From positions 1,229-23,966 of IMG/VR virus record IMGVR_UViG_3300037961_001051: 22,738 nucleotides of DNA. The stretch is one strand, 5' to 3'. Below the pieces are notes generated by a model, which made no database searches, had not been told where the DNA came from, and saw only the letters and a list, made by a program, of their open reading frames with translations. The DNA comes from a virus. Below are positions 22,030 to 22,738 of the stretch, in pieces (position 1 is the stretch's first letter; every line of letters starts with the position of its first letter). The position numbers and the translations under genes are program-made.

Positions 22030-22227
22030 ATGGGCATACTCTGCCCGCAATGCAACCACCAAGTGGACGATTCAACCCATTTCACGAACACTCGCGTTCT
22101 TATTGATCCACGGGTCATCGCAGAGGTTGAGCGCAAGAAACCGATTGGCGTCAACCGCACAAGCTGGGTCAACCTGCTGCTGCAAAGAGCCATAGCCTCA
22201 GAGCCTGAGCCTCTCGCTCGTGACTGA
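22030..22227 (+). CDS. CxxC plus ribbon-helix-helix regulator, 65 aa
   Basis: ATG 22030 gives a protein that begins GILCPQCNHQV, one CxxC knuckle, then TNTRVLIDPRVIAEVERKK (strand and first helix) and TSWVNLLLQRAIAS (second helix) in the CopG/Arc pattern. The single CxxC could be half of a zinc site completed in a dimer. Its position 26 bases from the divergent exonuclease start suggests it controls one or both operons. A longer start at 21985 would overlap the exonuclease gene and is less likely. Target DNA and metal binding are inferences. Confidence 0.7.
   Translation: MGILCPQCNHQVDDSTHFTNTRVLIDPRVIAEVERKKPIGVNRTSWVNLLLQRAIASEPEPLARD
22032..22046. promoter_or_regulatory. Small perfect inverted repeat at the regulator start (possible operator)
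   Basis: GGGCA and TGCCC flank a 5-base spacer directly after the ATG of the ribbon-helix-helix gene. Palindromes of this size are typical operators, but five-base arms can arise by chance and the site also encodes the GILCP residues. Confidence 0.2.
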
Positions 22228-22441
22228 TTCAGATGCTGAGGAGCGTGCTTTTGACTTGCTCCAATGGAATCTTGAACGGCTTGGGGTTTATACGCCCGCT
22301 GATTACTTCTCTCCAAGCAAGGCCAAGAATGGTCACTACACCGAACGACTCAAGCAGCTCAGGGATACTTCCCGAAAGCCTCAAGGACCACAAAGAGCTT
22401 CTAAGCAAGCTCGACCAATACGCAAACACCGTCCTCTGTAA
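22220..22441 (+). CDS. Hypothetical protein, 73 aa
   Basis: GTG 22220 overlaps the regulator's stop as GTGACTGA. The first 48 residues read as a real acidic-helical protein (ERAFDLLQWNLERLGVYTPADYF, then GHYTERLKQL). The last 25 are Arg/Lys/Pro/Gln-rich and overlap the next gene in another frame, so they may be less constrained. No family is recognised. It is probably cotranscribed with the ATPase. Confidence 0.55.
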   Translation: MTDSDAEERAFDLLQWNLERLGVYTPADYFSPSKAKNGHYTERLKQLRDTSRKPQGPQRASKQARPIRKHRPL

Positions 22442-22738
22442 TGAGGAGGATGCTCTGAAACGTTCTCAGCTTCTGCGGCTGTACGCCGATGAAGTTGGCT
22501 TTCCTCTGAACGAGCGCACTGCTGCACTGCTGCTAAGCAGGGCTGCTGGTGCAATCGCTGGTGTCTCTGAGCCAAGGCGTAAAGGGCAAAAGCTCGACAC
22601 CTCTGCTGTGCCCTGGGCATGGGAGGGCGTGATTATGTCCGGCACGTTCAACCTGCTTGTCGCACCGCCAAAGGTCGGCAAGTCAGCGTTGATGGTCGGG
22701 ATGATCAGCGCGTGGCATCACGGAGAGGAGACCTATTT
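22329..22738 (+). CDS. P-loop ATPase, probable replicative helicase (RepA/AAA_25-like), partial
   Basis: ATG 22329 has AAGG 6 bases upstream. The 136 visible residues start with a flexible Ser/Asn region, continue with helices (KELLSKLDQYANTV, RSQLLRLYADEV) and reach GTFNLLVAPPKVGKSALMVGM, a Walker A motif with GKS. This placement and the APPKVGKS form match RepA/AAA_25-type DNA helicases and DnaB-like replication ATPases. The gene runs off the window, so Walker B and family cannot be confirmed. Its first 113 bases overlap the 73-aa gene in a different frame. Confidence 0.7.
   Translation, partial: MVTTPNDSSSSGILPESLKDHKELLSKLDQYANTVLCNEEDALKRSQLLRLYADEVGFPLNERTAALLLSRAAGAIAGVSEPRRKGQKLDTSAVPWAWEGVIMSGTFNLLVAPPKVGKSALMVGMISAWHHGEETY

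Noticed and set aside
1-22738. Integrase, attachment site, lysogeny repressor, tRNA or photosynthesis genes
   Set aside because: None could be recognised on either strand, so lifestyle (temperate or lytic) cannot be decided from this window.

Overview
The window is part of the genome of a tailed double-stranded DNA phage with a lambda-like (siphovirus) tail. The host is probably a marine cyanobacterium of the Synechococcus/Prochlorococcus type. The tail order tape measure, M, L, K, I, J is that of lambda. The host guess rests on many small accessory genes between about 12.1 and 18.9 kb that resemble, from memory, proteins common in marine cyanophages: the 41-aa basic peptide, the 78-aa single-TM protein, the Pro-rich 264-aa protein, three secreted proteins, and the 57-, 84- and 78-aa proteins. 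No database search was possible. No integrase, repressor, terminase, capsid gene, photosynthesis gene or tRNA is visible.

Region 1 (1-13757, + strand) is the tail and host-recognition array. Nearly all genes overlap by a few bases (ATGA, TGATG, TAATG), which implies translational coupling. It runs: end of a tail assembly chaperone-like gene, tape measure, gpM-like, gpL-like (carrying an inserted bulb-lectin region), gpK-like (JAMM peptidase only), gpI-like, gpJ-like, a fibre-like protein, a 920-aa LamG/SPRY adhesin, a fibre assembly chaperone-like protein, three microproteins, a secreted protein and a single-TM protein. Two hairpin terminators lie near its end.

Region 2 (about 13760-16898) is mainly on the - strand: a tight operon of a holin-like membrane protein and three secreted proteins, then a separate 105-aa gene. 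One + strand gene (14273-15067) is wedged inside it, touching or overlapping a - strand gene at both ends. Downstream of the 105-aa gene lie a possible promoter, two 40-bp tandem hairpin repeats with paired base changes, and a terminator; together they look like a small structured RNA.

Region 3 (16922-18907, + strand) has a TM/coiled-coil protein, a 57-aa protein, a membrane-anchored C39-like cysteine peptidase (likely endolysin), a dCTP deaminase and a 78-aa protein. With the holin-like gene it may form the lysis block.

Region 4 (22003-18904, - strand) is a recombination operon: PD-(D/E)XK exonuclease, several small proteins, RusA-type resolvase, ERF annealing protein, a ribbon-helix-helix protein, a probable SSB-like partner, and a 49-aa gene after a terminator. 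Region 5 (22030-end, + strand) diverges from it with a CxxC/ribbon-helix-helix regulator, a 73-aa protein and the start of a Walker-A ATPase, probably a replicative helicase that runs off the window.
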